From positions 50,290,775 through 50,354,774 of the forward strand of contig NC_089979.1 in the NCBI RefSeq assembly GCF_036417845.1: DNA of 64,000 nucleotides, given 5' to 3'. A program made the position numbers and the translations under genes. Positions within the stretch are counted from its first letter, which is position 1. Each line of letters begins with the position of its first letter. The notes under the pieces were generated by a model that was not told where the DNA came from, ran no database searches, and worked only from the letters and a program-made list of their open reading frames with translations. Below, piece after piece: positions 38,801 through 53,800 of the stretch. This stretch comes from Apteryx mantelli (Eukaryota > Chordata > Aves > Apterygiformes > Apterygidae).

Positions 38801-41800
38801 TAATCACTGCTCACTTCTCCTGGCTAAAGTAATGGCTAAACTGGTCAGACGGCATGCTGGCAAGCTGTAATGTTTGTGCTTTTTAAAATATCCATTGAGA
38901 GTAGATGTAATTCAGAGAACAATCCAACTCCAACCTGTGTTGCCAGGAAGAGGAGAAGTAAAGGGTGAACAGGTGTAATTGGCCACATGGGTATATGACC
39001 AAGTTGCTCTTTTTTTGTGTCTTTGTAAGGGTGAGAGGTGAGCTGATATTTGGTGGCTGTCCTTCCAGTCATCCCCTCTCACCCCAGTAATCAGTAAACA
39101 CACTTACAAAATGTTGGCTATAGATTTGATGGTCAAACAACATTAAATATGCCTTTAGCCATGTCTGTTCTCTATGTATTTGTACCATATCAATGTTAAT
39201 ACTGCCTGACCTTTTAAAAAAACATTAACCTTTAATTCAAAAAAGTGTCTAGTATGATTTGGTTGAATACACAAAAATGTTCTAGCTGTTTTTTTTAACA
39301 GACTGAGCCTGCTATACTCAGTTCAAGTGCAGTTCAAGTTGAAATTCAGGGTGTGTTAAGTAAGTATTAAAAAGACTAGCTTTGCATATGATATGAGTAT
39401 AAGATGGCTTTTATAATAATTTACAGTTTCGTTTTAACAGCTTCAGCTGCTCTACCAGAGAATTTATTTCAGAGTAGAACTGAACTTTAACAGTTGTTAA
39501 CTGTATTTTAGGAGTTAACCAGGTCAGGAAATTACTAGCAAATACTTTGTGCTTTAGTTCTGTTTTAAAGTAAATGTATTTAATGACATCATTTAGTTTT
39601 GTGATTCAGTGTGACTATATATGGTACCTAATGTAAAACTCTTCTCTCCCCCCCCCCCTTTTTTTTTCTGAAGGACCTAACCATATGCCTATGCAAGGAC
39701 CTGGACCTAACCAACTCAATATGACAAACAGTTCCATGAACATGCCTTCAAGTAGTCATGGGTCAATGGGTGGTTATAATCATTCAGTGCCATCCTCACA
39801 GAGTATGCCAGTGCAGAATCAGATGACTATGAGCCAGGGACAGCCAATGGGCAGCTATGGTCCCAGACCAAACATGAACATGCAACCAAACCAAGGTAAG
39901 TGACGCACTTGTTAGCTTCTCTAAAAATGAAACAGGTCTCACATACAGACATGTTTTTTAAAAGGTCTTTTCCTGCAGATTAGTTTTTTCCTCTTAAATA
40001 TATTTGTCCCATGTTTGTAAAACTCAACATCTCCTTTCTCCTATGTGTCAGTGACTCTTTTTTTGTTTGCAGACATTGAACTGTTTTCAGGTGTTGCATG
40101 AAAATCTGGGATTGGATCTGTTTTCATGGGTCATAAATTTGAACTGCTGTTTATCTTTCTCAGATTTTACATTTCTAAGTATTACTATTGTGCAAGTTGA
40201 TAAAATACATCTCTCTACTCTTCAGTCTGTTGGGTAAATCGAAAAATTAAAGCCAGGTAGCCCTCAGATTTTTATGCCTAATTAATCTTAGTTCTTTGCG
40301 GCATGCTGTTTTAGCTTGGAATGTCTTTTAATCTTAAGAAATAAAATTCAGTTCCAGGAACAAATCTGCTACTCCCTACTGTTTTTAGAAGATATCCTTG
40401 TGCATATAGTAAAATTCAAAACTAATTTTCTATCTAGGATATTTGCATAGCATAAACAGATGATGTATCCTGTTGACAGTATGGTCCTTGTTGAAGTGCA
40501 AGGACATTGCAGTATTAAAATATTGCATTAGAGTCACAACAGACCAAATTATTAAATTGTGTCTATACTGCATAGTCTTATAAATGTGCTTTATAAGCCA
40601 GCAAGCAGTATTTTCGGCTTGCTTGTTAAGTCTGTTACTACAGATCTGGATCCAAACATTCCACCCACTAGAAGAGATGCTGTAGAATTTTTTTTAAAAT
40701 GCTTGTGCCATGGTTACAGTAAGCATTTTTGTTCAGTCTGTATGAACTCTTATTAAAGACAGATTAGTTGAAGGATATGACTTGAGTTGAGGTTTTTCTT
40801 CCTTTCTGAGGCTGTAAGAGAAAACATTTTACGCTTTTTAAGACTCCTTTTGTGGTCATTATAAAAATAATATTCCAGTGGCATGGGTTCTTATTATCAC
40901 AGTATACTCTCACTGGAGGCCAAAGCTCCATTTTGTTATATAGATGTCAGTTGTTCGTGAGGTATACTTTATTGGATCAGTTAGAGGTTTATAACAGATT
41001 AAAGGTTAAGTTAATATGAGATCCAAAATAAGTCAAGACAAACCAGGTGTTTCTGCAGTTTTCTTACCGGTGGTGAAAGCAGGAATTCTGAGTCTTACAT
41101 CATCCACATTGTTAATGGCATTGTTCTTGAAATCTGACAGTAAAGGAAAGTAAAAATGGGCACATAGCAGAGAAAGCCATCACAACTGGGAATATTTTTG
41201 TCTGTCTCTCTGAATCAGTATCTATGTATTCTGGGCAATACATCATGAAGTAATTTTATAAAATTTGTAAGACACTTTAGAAAAGTCCTGTGCATGCTCA
41301 GTTAAAGTTTCCTAGTTGCAGAAAGTTAGCAGTGAATATGCAGTAGTTTGTATGAGGAAGCCATCCACTTAATTGCTCTACAGAAAACAACTTACTTTGT
41401 ATGATTTTGGCTTACAACCTGGGACTCGTGATTCTCCCATCTCAAAATAGTTCTTTACACTTTCTGGTAATATTCCCCTGCTTTATTTTCAATACTCTTT
41501 TCAGATTTGGAAATTGCTCATTAGAAATTAGGCAGAAGGACACTTAGAAGGTTTCTGTTCTGGACAAATAATAGTATTGTAGTATCTTTGGGGAATAAAG
41601 GATAAAGCAGTATCTAACCAAATTTTAGACTAGAGAACAAAATCTCTTTTTATAACAGTTGTATCATTGGAGTTGGTAGCATTGACTTGAGCTTAAGCAT
41701 TGACTTAAGGTCACAGTAAGCTTTCACATTATGAGTCCTTCTAATTTTACCAAATTTTGAGCCTCTAGGCTGAGATTTTTCCATGTCAAATGTCTGCTTC

Positions 41801-44800
41801 AAGCTGAGATTTTTGTGGAATTTTCACAGATGTATAGGGCCATTTCTGAAAATGGGGTGAAAAATTACATTCTTTAAAATATTTTAAATGTTGCACAAAA
41901 ACATTACTAAATAGAGCACTTCATATATAAATGTAGGAGTGCAGGTGCCCCTTGCCTTATAGCAAGGCTTCGAAATTTGTCTGTTCTGCCAGCAAAATTA
42001 TATTTGCCGTTTCAATGAAAATACTGTCCCAACTTGGTCAAATTTTAAGTACCCATGGGTATCTTTAAGACAGAAGATGTGCATTTGTTAGGTATTGGTA
42101 CAGGTGTACCTCATTTTATTGCGCTTCGCAGATATTGCTTTTTTTTCATATTGAAGGTTTGTGGCAACCCTGTGTCAAGCAAGTCTATCGGCACCATTTT
42201 TCCAACAGTGTGTGCTCACTTCATGTCTCTGTGTCACATTTTGTACATTGTTTTTTTTAGACATAATGCTATTGCACACTTAATAGACTACAGTATAGTG
42301 TAAACATAACTTTTATATGCACTGGGAAACAAAAAAAATTTGTGTGACTTGTTTTATTGCGATATTCGCTTTATGGCGGTGGTCTGGAACCGAACACGTA
42401 ATATCTCCAAGGTATGCCCGTACATTAGTTCTTTGACCTGAGAACATTCCAACCCCGTCTATGTAATACATTTCCTCCATTTTCCACTCCTGGTTAATGC
42501 ACTCGTTGTGAGGTTTGGTGACAAATTAGGGGAAATATTTTGTATATTTTTTCTCCTTTGATTCTAAGACAGCAGGGGAAAGAATGGCAGACAAGTCTAT
42601 GAGACCATGAAAGAGATTCAGAGAGGTAGCCAAGATTCAGTCTGTCTGGATAGATGGACCAGCCAAACCCAAACACTGCAGGCTCCTCATCTAAGTGAAG
42701 AAATGAGAATGAGCAGATAGGAAGTATGCTTGGATACAATCAAACAAAAAGGGAATAAACAGATTGTGGCTTGAAGTTTTTTTTTAATCAGTAGGGTATG
42801 CTGCTTTTCAGAAACTGAAATGAAACCAAAATTTTTGAACCTCAATACTGCTGTCAGGAAATATTTGTGAGCCCTTAACAAAGTTTGCTTCTTTGCCTCA
42901 TATGGAGTAATCCACACTGAGAATGTGAGATCCTACTGTTCCTATCAGTTACAACACTAGCTCAATATAATGCTGAATATTCTGAAAGATAAGGTCTTAG
43001 CATCTCAAATGGGCTGTTAAAAATTAGTAGATGTTTTTGACCTTAATCTTTCCCTGCATGGGTTCCCCATCTGTAGAGGAATGAATCTGATAGTGAGATT
43101 ATAATACCATCTGATTTCACAGGAGTGTTGTGAAAGTATATTCATTATGAAGATTTGGACATTCTAGTTATGAGTGCCATAAGAAAACCCATGAGGAAAT
43201 TAATAATTCTGTCTTCATAGCAGTGTTTGAATAGTCATGGCATCTCACACTGAACAATTAGAATGAAACAAAATACTGAATAGCTTTTCAATGAGTATCT
43301 ACTGTGTACTGAATGAAGCCGGGACTTGAAGAGAAAAAGCGTGCCATCATATAATAGAAGAATATGCCATAACACACAGAAAGGTTTGATCTAACTTTGG
43401 AGTGTTTTTGGCATAACTTTTTCTGTGCGGTTTCTGTCAAGCATCTCTCTGTATATACATTTTGAGGCAGTTGGTGTTAGGAAAAAAAGGAAGTTATAAT
43501 TAAAAAATATAACACATAGTAACGGAATCCATTGTTAAATTTACTTTCTCTAGTCTATACTCATTGCTGATTTGCACTAGTTTATAAAATGCTAGCCAAA
43601 GGAATGTCTTAAATGAGAAGCAAAATTTTCACAGTATTGTTTTTATGTAGTCAGTCCAGTTAAAATAAGAATTTCAGTTGTGCTGGACTTAAGAAGCAGA
43701 TTGTTTAAAATAGAATATTTTACAGGTGACTCTTAGTTAAAAAGCTACCTTAGCACTGTGGGAAATCCACAAAGAATATTTGCTCCTTTTGTGGAAAAGA
43801 TAGGAATCAGCAGTAGCTGACTGAATATGATGGAAACTCCTTTTTTTATGGGTGGTTTTCTTCTATGTATGGGAAGCTGCTTACATTATGCTGAATGAAA
43901 TATTTTAACTCTTGCTAATTTTTGGCTTTTTCAGAGAAGAAGTGTAAGCAGAATTTTATGGAACAGGAAACTTGCATGAAAACTCCTTCTTACCTATTGA
44001 ACAGATCGTTCACATTCATAGAATATGAACTGTGGAATTCACATGCTTTGAAAGTAGGGACCAAATAAATAATAGCATGACCATCTCAGAAATCACATTT
44101 TTCAGGTCATTTTGCTAGAGTCCCTTCCCTTGCCAGAAGTGTTTGAAGTAAGTTGCCAGACTCCCCTGTCCTTGTTTAATGGGCATTAGACATTGCTTCT
44201 GGGAAAGGCTCAGGGGGATGGGACGAGTTAGTTTATTTTTAACAGCTCAACTGTACATGAGGATGTCATGTTGACTTGGTCGTTTGCAAAAGAGTAATTC
44301 TGGAATGTGATGGTGAGATTTTAATGACCATTTCATTTATATAAACTTTAAAAAGATCCATTAAATTTCAGAGCCCTTTTAACCAAAAGCGAATACAAAG
44401 AGATCACAGAGACGGCTGAGACTAGGCAGGAGAGGAATTCCTTATCTCCTTTTGTTGTCCACATAAAGGAATAGAAAGATAGGAACACCCTGTGTTGTCC
44501 AAAATATAAACATATTCAGGCTGTGACAGTTTGGGATAAAATAATTTTCAAGGTTGATGACCCTTGTGAATGTCTTGCTATCTGTTCATTCCCATATAAA
44601 GAGAGGCTGTTAATTTGAATATCTCACCTGCTTACAGTAGCCATGGTGTCATGGATGAAGCCTAGCAGTCTCAATAGAGTTAAACCCCAATATTTTGGAC
44701 ATCAAACCTATGAAAAAAAAAATAAAATTGTCTTCAGATTCTGAAGTGCCGTCGTGCTACAGCTGGCTTTGCAGAATGTCTAGCTGTAGAACGCACTGCA

Positions 44801-47800
44801 GTTCTCCTGTCTTGAGAAAACAAAGATAGAAACAGGTGTCATGGTAATTGTTCTTGATTGAAAAATACATCTTTCTTCTGTAGTGTAAAACGTGAAAGGC
44901 AATGTTGGTAACCATTGTGGGTTGTTTTTTTTTTTTGCCTGACACATTTTTGTGTTTGCATTTTAAATAACATCTGAAATGGTTAGGCATAGTAACTTCA
45001 AATTCATTTTGAGATGAAGACTTTGTGGAGTAAAAATGTGGAGAAGTTTCTACTACTTTTAATTTACAGTCTAAATCGTACATTAGGAGTAGCAGAAGAC
45101 TTTGTATCTTGAAAGTTTTAAGTCTTTTGAGAAATTGTTTAAACTGACCCTTAATGTTAAAAAAGCCATTAAGATTTTGGTCCATTTGACTAGGGTATCT
45201 GGACTCTAGTGGAATTTCTAGCTTTTGTCACAAATCCTGAGAAAATTGAAGGTTAAATTTACCCTATGGTAGAGTTCCTAAGCTAAGTCTTGCAGGAATT
45301 GTCATCATCAGTTATGTCTGAAAACAAGTATTTCCTATGATCTTTTTGTAACCCTGAGGAACAAAAGAAAAATTTTGCTGAGGGCCACCAAATTTCTAGG
45401 CATGCATTTTGTGATTGTGTAACAGTGTACACAAAAGTGAGATTTAGAGTATCTGGTGCAGCATTTTGCTGGTAATCTAGATGTGGATATCTGACTGCTT
45501 TACCAGTATGTGTGCACAATATGAAATGCCTAAATAATAGATTCTTTTTTAGCAACAAAGCCACCATATTATGGAAGACTGAAAAAACAACAGTTTGTAC
45601 TATTGCTTTTCGGTTAGACCCAGCCTGCTCCCTTAGCTCTTCAACCAAAACAGCAGTACCACCAGTTCACTTGTGAGTATGGTTCCTCATTTCCCTGCTT
45701 TTCGGAAGTTTTGACCATGTCAGCAGTTATTCTTGTCCTCTTATAGCACTTGTCATCAGTATCTGAGTTTCAGTAGAAGAGACAAGATTAAGGAGCTGTT
45801 TTAAACAGCTACGATTTTCTGCAGCTCATTCACCCTCAACGCATGTCTGGTCTCAAATTTGTCAGTTTGCTCTGGGGCCCACTTATAGTTTGCATTTCTG
45901 TTTCTCCCCATTCTTCTTAAATATTTGGAGAATAGGTTGTCAGTTTCCTTAAGAAATTTCTTGACAGAGGATTACCACAGATCACTGGATTTATGAGATA
46001 CTCCAGTACCAGTCCATTTTTACTTATATCCACACACCTTTTTCTTCCCTATACTAGTCCTGTGTATGAGACACTAGCTGGAGGAAGAACATTTTATTTA
46101 GTAGCTGTAGAAGACTCTCTGAACTGAGTAGCTGTGGAGAATTTTGTGCATTCTTGATAGTGGAACAAATGCAGATTATTTTTAAAGGAAATTGAACAAT
46201 GAACAGTAGTTCAGTTCTCACCTATTGACTGGCTTTCTTACACGTTCACTTGCTCTACAAGACTGATTTGTGTTTACACAGTGCATTTTTTGAATGCCCA
46301 TTTAATGCCTACCAAAAGTACCTGCACTTCTCACAGGACCTACGATGCTAATGCTTAAATCTTTTTCTTCAGCCTTTCTTTTATCCCAAGAATGTTCAAA
46401 ATATATATACATGTGAAGGTCCCCTCCTTCATATACAGAAATACTTAAGAATGCATATCTGCCAAAATTACTGAAGTTTCTTGGAAAGACCGTAATTCAT
46501 TTCTGTACCTGCATATTTACAGTAATAGCACTACATAATATTTTCTTGGGCTTATTATGGGCTCAATACAAATCAGGTATTTTTTCCCCTCTGGAATAAA
46601 TAGTTCTAGAAGATCACCAAAAACTGATTGTTTCTAAAGAGAGTTTTTGAAAGCAGTGAGCATTCTCTTGCAGTGCTCTTTCTGTGAACTTTTCCATGTG
46701 ATGTCTTATGTCCAAGTCTGGAAGAGATCATGACTTCCTTAGAATATCGTGTGCTGTGATTTGATTGAAGTTTCAAAATCTGTGTTTTACGTGGTCTCAA
46801 AAAATACATGCTATAAATATTAGAAACTCTTAGATAATGAACTAGAAATAGTTTTTGACTACAGTTTTGTGAGGGATTTTCTTGGTTACAGTTTTATGTC
46901 ATATTAGGTAGTAATATGGTGAATAAATGTAACTTTATTGTAGGCTTAGTTTTTCAAAAGAAAATTTTAAAGTTCCCTCACCCCTCAAAACTTCTGCGTA
47001 AAATGATTCTGTTCTGTGAGATGTTAGAGACCATGATTCTTCTTTTAGGTATCTTTCTGATAAGAGAGAGATGTGAACAAACTGGAAATAAGCCAGGCAC
47101 TCTGTTATTAACACAATACACAGTGATACAGGGTAGTGAATTCTCATTGTGACTCTACAAAGCGTTAATGAAGTTCTAATTTAAAAAGCAAACAGAAAAC
47201 CTCTACATTGCACCATGGGGACCCAACACATTTTATCACATTGTATTGTGACTAATATTAATATTGTTAATTAACAAGCTTTCTTGAGATCTAGGAACAT
47301 TACGGCAACAAGTTTTTGGTTTTTTTCAAAGCTGATTAATCTTTCTCAGTACTTCCAAACAAAAACACAGTGAAATGGAATGATCTGAATTACCTACTTG
47401 CTCAGAAGATCAAAAAATGAAATATATTGTAGTTAAGTGAAAAATAATTACAGTATCTCAGTTTAAACCATTTTATTACTTTAAAATCAGAACACAGAAA
47501 TTGTCGTGCTGAAGAACAGAAGCATGACTAGATCATCTTTAGAGTAGCCAATATGTATCTTCAGAGGAAAATTAAGCTTAACGGAACTAAGGCCGCTTTA
47601 CTTCTCACTGAGAGATTCCACACAGGGGTTTAATGGGATTTAACTAACAGACTTTGAAATCATACCGTTAATTAATTTGGCTTAAATTTCTTCAGTAACC
47701 CCATATAGACAAGATCTAAGTGGCTGTGTATTCCTTTCCCTGTATAAATCCATTCTCAGTATTGACTGTATCCAGCTGATTTTCCACTACAGTACTGGGT

Positions 47801-50800
47801 TTTCTGCATAGTACTTTCTTCTTATGCTCCAACACTCAGTTATTTAAACAAAAATTAAAAGCAATAGCAAAAAGTAGCTTTCAGTAGAAGAAATAAATTA
47901 CACCTTCCTTTATTTCCTGGTATGGGGATAAGGAGAAGCTGTGCTAGTTTGGTACTTTGATTCACTTTGTTTTTGTTTTTTCGCAAGATTGATTACAGCT
48001 TAGCTTCTTAGCAAGAAACTTAGAGTTTCAGCATTATAAAGTATAAAATAAGCATCAATTAGCTTGAATAAACATCGTAAAAAAGTATTGTTTAAAAAGT
48101 GTAGCTCCTTATCACAGCTGTTTGGTTCTCATTTTTGTAATACTGGAATAACTCTCTTCTGAAGTGTTGCTACAGAGGAAGTGAGGAAGCTATTCTTTGT
48201 TAAAAGCTGTATCAACCTGATCTGCAATCAGATATATTCACATAGCTTAATCATAATTTTCATTGCTGTATGGTGTCGATAGCAGTTCTGTTACTGTCTG
48301 TTTTCAATACTGAAGTTTACATTTCTTCAACTTCAGCCTTAACCAGATTTTCTCGGTTAATAAAACATTGACAATACTTGGTCTCTCCTGGTCTCTTCAT
48401 GTGGCTCACAGTAACTTTTTGCAGCTTGGTATGAAAGAAGATTTTGTTATAGGCTGCTTGGGCCTGTTCTGTGGAGGGCAGGGCCTGTATTTCTGGGAGC
48501 CCTTCTGCATAATACCTGTTGTGTGATTGCCTGACCCAGTGGTACAAGTGGTTTGTCTTTATAGGCCAAGTAAAATTTCATATTTTGTGATAACAGCTAA
48601 GTTGCCCATTAATGGACTAGAACAACTGGATGTGTATCAAAACCATGCCCCAAGGAATTCACAATGTTAAGTAATGTTTCTATGACTTGACATATTGAAA
48701 GTTTCAATCTGTCAATTTTCAATCCATCAGAAAGTTCAATCTATCAGAAAGTTTCAAACTATCAGGTTTTCATCTACACTTCCTTTGTAGGAACTTTAAA
48801 AGAATGGAAAAAATGTTTCAATTACCTTTGTGTATGAGTAAACTAATGTGCCTGTAGTTTAAAGAAAAAACATCTTGAAAGCAGTCCTACTGCTCAGTCT
48901 GAGTTCTATTCTGCAGCTTGGTCACTGAGTTGGTTACCTGCATTTGCAGAGGTCCAGAAGCAACCAATACTTGTGAGAGCACTAGAAGTGTAGGGCCTTT
49001 TTTGGTTCACATTTTTAAGTTTGAGTTTCCATATTAGAGTTTTTGAAAGATTTAATCACAGGTCATGTGTTACAGAAGACATATTCACTATGTTTTTCCT
49101 TTTACAGGTCCAATGATGCACCAGCAGCCTCCTTCCCAGCAATACAATATGCCACAAGCAGGTGGCCAGCATTACCAGGGACAGCAGCCGCCTATAGGAA
49201 TGATGGGCCAAGTTAACCAAGGAAATCACATGATGGGTCAGAGACAGATTCCTCCATATAGGCCACCACAGCAAGGTAAGAATTTACTTCAGTGTTTTTA
49301 TATCAATTTTGAATAACCACCTTTAAAACTATTTTAAATCAGTTTCTTGCTGACATCAAATTTGGATCAAATTATTGTGTGTCACAATTTTAGACTTTGT
49401 GGACTTTTTTTTGTTACCCTCTTAAGGGTGGATCTTGCAGCAGCAGATTACTGGTATCACCATGAAACTTGACGACAAATATTTCTTCTGTTTTGAGTTC
49501 TTTCTGACAAAAAGTATCTCAAAGAATGCATCTCAGATATGCTGATGCAGAATTCTGTTTCAATGTTAAAAATACTTATAGGTATAGAAAAGGAGCAGAG
49601 TACCTGTTTGGTTCTGAATTTGCTCAATTAAAAAAAAAAAAGGGAAAATGTTCCACAATCTTGCATCTTTTTTTTTTCTTTGCAGTCCTTTTAGAAGGGG
49701 AGTAATCTTATTTTTAATGCCTTAGTGCTTTTACGTACATGTTCATAAAGTGAACTCAGAAATGAAGTATGGTATATATGTGCTCAGATCTAGTGCAGCC
49801 AAAGAACTCTGTGTGTGGGTGTGTGTGGGTGTGTGTGTGGGTGTGTATTTTAAGTAAACCAGATTACATATGTTGTCTGAAATGCAACAATATGGGTGGG
49901 GAATACATTTGAGAAATATTTCTCAACTAAAATCAGAAATTAGCAAGCTTTATAACAGAGAAAACAAGTTATTTACATATTGACTGGTTGTGGTTTTTCA
50001 GGCCCACCACAGCAGTACTCAGGCCAGGAAGACTATTATGGGGACCAATACAGTCATGGTGGACAAGGTCCTCCAGAAGGCATGAACCAGCAATATTACC
50101 CTGATGGTAATCTCTCATAAATGTTAACTTTCCCATTTTCTATACCTGCCCAATATTAATGTAGACGTTACATTGCCCAAAATTAGGGAATGGGGCAAGA
50201 ATAGTAATTGAGTATCATACCTCGCATTTACAAAAACTTCCCAATTCAGTATTGTTACTACAGCTTAAGTAATTATGATTAGTTAATTTTACAACTTAAA
50301 GTATGTAATTTGTAATACTTCCATTTGTTACCATAACATCAGTACCAGTATTTCAAAATGAAGATTCTGTAATTGGTTTGTCTAAAAGTATGAAGGGTTC
50401 CTTATTATATCTAGTATAATTGAGCTGAATTAAAACAGTCGTAACTATAATAAATAAGAGAGGGGGTGATATCCTTTTATGAAAGATTTTATTGGAATGG
50501 AAAAACTTGCTTAAAAGACGTGTTTTTTCTGTTTTTTTTTTTTATCTTAGCTTTTAGTTTTAATATAAGTCACAAAAATGTTTTATTGCTGCTATGTTAT
50601 GGGCCTTTAGCTTAATTAATGTTTTACAAAGGCATAAAATGGTCCCTGCCCTAAGGAGCTTATAATTGTGAATCCTCTTTAAAAGTACGCCGGTGCTTTC
50701 ACAACAAGACCTTAACTTTGAATCGCACAAATCTGTTCTTTTACCTCTTCGAATTTAGAGTCCTGAAGGCTATCGGATTGTGTTATAAGTTAGGAGAGTT

Positions 50801-53800
50801 GCAGTTACCTGTTTTCAGGCTGAGCACAGACTGGGAGAATAAAGATATTGGCTCTTGGCTACTGTGATAACCCTGTCTGCAACTTAATGGCATCTTATGA
50901 AGTTCAAGGAAAGTGGTAGATATTAATGTTTTAAAAAATATATGCAAAACAAAGCTGTATACTTGCCAAAGGAACTCCTCGTTGCAAATGAAAGGACACA
51001 AGTTAGTTATTTTAATTTTAGTTGATATTAAATCAAATTTTTAAGACACAGGATCTTGTGTAAAGGTATTGCATATAAGCTTACGCATGTTATTTTTGGA
51101 TACATACATGCAAAGGTATTTTACAAGTTGCATTCAATCATAATTATTGAGCTTTCATTTTGGGACTTTTATATTATACACATGACCTTTAAATGGTTAC
51201 AGGTAATTTACTGTAGTAAGGGAAATTGGACATTATCATTGACAGCTCTGTAGCAGCACAGATGAATTCACTAAGACTTATTCCTTCTAAAGATTTATTC
51301 TTTATAACTGCCTCATTATTACTGTTATACAGAACGTAAAAAGAATATATTATGAAACTTATGTTAATGGTTATGTATTTGTATTAGATTCAGTCAATGA
51401 GGTATGGTACAGTTGCAGAACTAATTACAAGGACCTTTTAGATCTATTTTCTTCTTATTTTAGCTACTCAGTGTAATTTTATCCCAGATTTTAGCAAAAT
51501 TTCAGCTTGTTTTCATGACCGAGTTAGCAATATGATATGTTTTGGTCATCTGCAAATGTATTGGTCTTAAAACAACCAACAGGTAGGGTGCTTACTTCAT
51601 GTATTGGTTTCTTAGTCGGAGATGTCTGTAGTCTCTGGAAAGGAAGGTTCTTTTGTAATGATTCTCCTCATGACTGGAATGCAATACAGGAGAAGTTTTC
51701 TTAAGACTTCTAGGAATTCTGTTTGTAGGGAAAGGTCAACCTTGAGAATGTTTTTTTTTCCTCTTGCTTCAGAGCAAAATTTAATATAGACTGTGGTTCA
51801 TAACTTCATTGAGCTTTATTTGTTATATTTCGCACTGCTTTAGCATATGCTTTTGAATTGGAGATCAGCAGAACAGGTGTTAGACAAAGTATGAAAATTG
51901 CTTTCTTTGTTCATTCTAATTTAATTCAGGTTATTTACATGTGAAAGGCCTAAATGCTTTCTTTTTTCTTTTTGAGTGAAAGATAAAGTACTTTTTTTTT
52001 TCCCCCAACAAGGATTATCAGAAGGTTAAGACCATCCCTTGCTGTGATGTTGCTAAAACTACTGCATTAAGCCTTTTTTTTCCTGTCACATGTTAATTCC
52101 GTATGAAAGGAAATCATATTAATAAATCTTTGGCTAATACAATTGAAAATTCTTTTTCATGTATTTCCAGTTGAAATTTTTTTCATTTTTCTGAAAAATT
52201 AAATATTTTTAGGGTTTTCACTCAGAGGCCATTAACGTTTCTTCCTGTCTCTTGTCGAATTGATGTAGGTCATAATGATTACGGTTATCAGCAACCGTCG
52301 TATCCTGAACAAGGCTACGATAGGCCTTATGAGGATTCCTCACAACATTACTACGAAGGAGGTATCTATATACCTTCACACATACGCACATACATTCCCT
52401 TTCCTCCCCCACCTGCAACGGGAACAAAAATTCTTGCACAACACAACTTATACCCATGCAAAGCTCTTGTAGAATACTAGTTGCTGGCTGTCTTGAAAAT
52501 TGCAGGGAACTTGAAGCATTCAGAATAATTTCTTGCAAACACCTAAAATGTATAACCATAATTTGCCATTTCTAACAACAGTAAAATGACTAAAACACTA
52601 TAGAGATTTTTTTTTCCCCTCAATAGAAATTTTTATTTAAACATAAATTTGTTGGTTCAGTTGTATATCTTCTTTTTGTGTGTGTATATATTTTGTATAA
52701 TTATAGTGCTGTTAGGAAACAGCTTGCTGATCTTGTGTAGCTAGTCTGTGCTCTTGTAGCTGTCCTTAATTTTGTCTTTTTTATTTTATTTAGCATAGTC
52801 ATGATCTTATGACTGTGATGTTCCAGTAAATGTAATGCTCGTTTGGCAGAGATGCTGAAAATGCTGCAGTTCAACTTTGCAAAATTGGCTTTAACTGCAG
52901 TTTGGCCGAATTCCTTCTGTTTGGTTTGAGTTTTTTGTTTCGTTCAGTTTTTGAAATCAGTATTGCATTTTCATTTTGTTCTTGTGTTGTTGGCTGTGCA
53001 TCTTAGAAGGAAAAAATTAATAAAGTAAATATCTTTAATTGTTTTTTTTTCTTTCTTGCAATCATATTACAGGAAACTCACAATATGGTCAGCAGCAAGA
53101 TGCGTATCAAGGACCACCACAGCAGCAGGGGTATCCACCACAACAGCAGCAATATCCAGGCCAACAAGGCTATCCAGGACAACAGCAGGGTTATGGTAAG
53201 AACCTGAAGACACAGACAGTAATCATAGAAAAGACTGAGTGAGATCCTTATATGTTATTCCAGCCCAGTTCTACTAGGTTGAAAATCCAGTTTTATGCAA
53301 AAGAGCACTATGCCCTCAATCTCACTGGGCCAGAACAAGAAAGTGCAGAAGCCAGCATCCATTGGGAAGTGGATCTGGTGGCAAACTAAGAAAGGTTGAT
53401 AGCATGGCAAACTGAGGGGTTTCCAGACAATATTGGTGCAGGTATCTGTAATTTAGAAAGACCCTGAAAGGCTCTGCTCTTTTCCATTCTCTGTAGGTGA
53501 ACATAGAGTCAGGAGGGCACAAAGATGGAAGAAAGCTGTTCTCACCCCTTTGTCTCTGGATTTGCATTTTAGAACTGCATCTCTTAAAAACTATTGTAAA
53601 ATTTCATCCAACCTCTATGAATCATTTAAAAATTCTTGCACTGATCAATAAAGAAATTAATAGAAGCATTACCAATGCAGCTTTGGAAAGAGTTTGTCTT
53701 AGAAAGTATTTGCACTGGTAGTGAAAACTTCCTAAGCTGTTGTGTCACACGCGACACAATAGAAATCCTTTGTCACACATGAGATGATGTAATCCTTGGA

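Larger units (their letters stand above)
39896..49107 (+). other. SS18: SS18 intron 5
   Basis: 9212 bases, AT-rich, containing a Tigger-like DNA transposon (42101-42420) and a short degenerate tandem repeat (48695-48765). No gene seen. Confidence 0.88.

Noticed and set aside
53740-53759. TTGTGTC/GACACAA inverted repeat considered as a protein-binding or RNA hairpin site
   Set aside because: Seven-base arms are expected by chance in 64 kb, and nothing nearby gives it a role.
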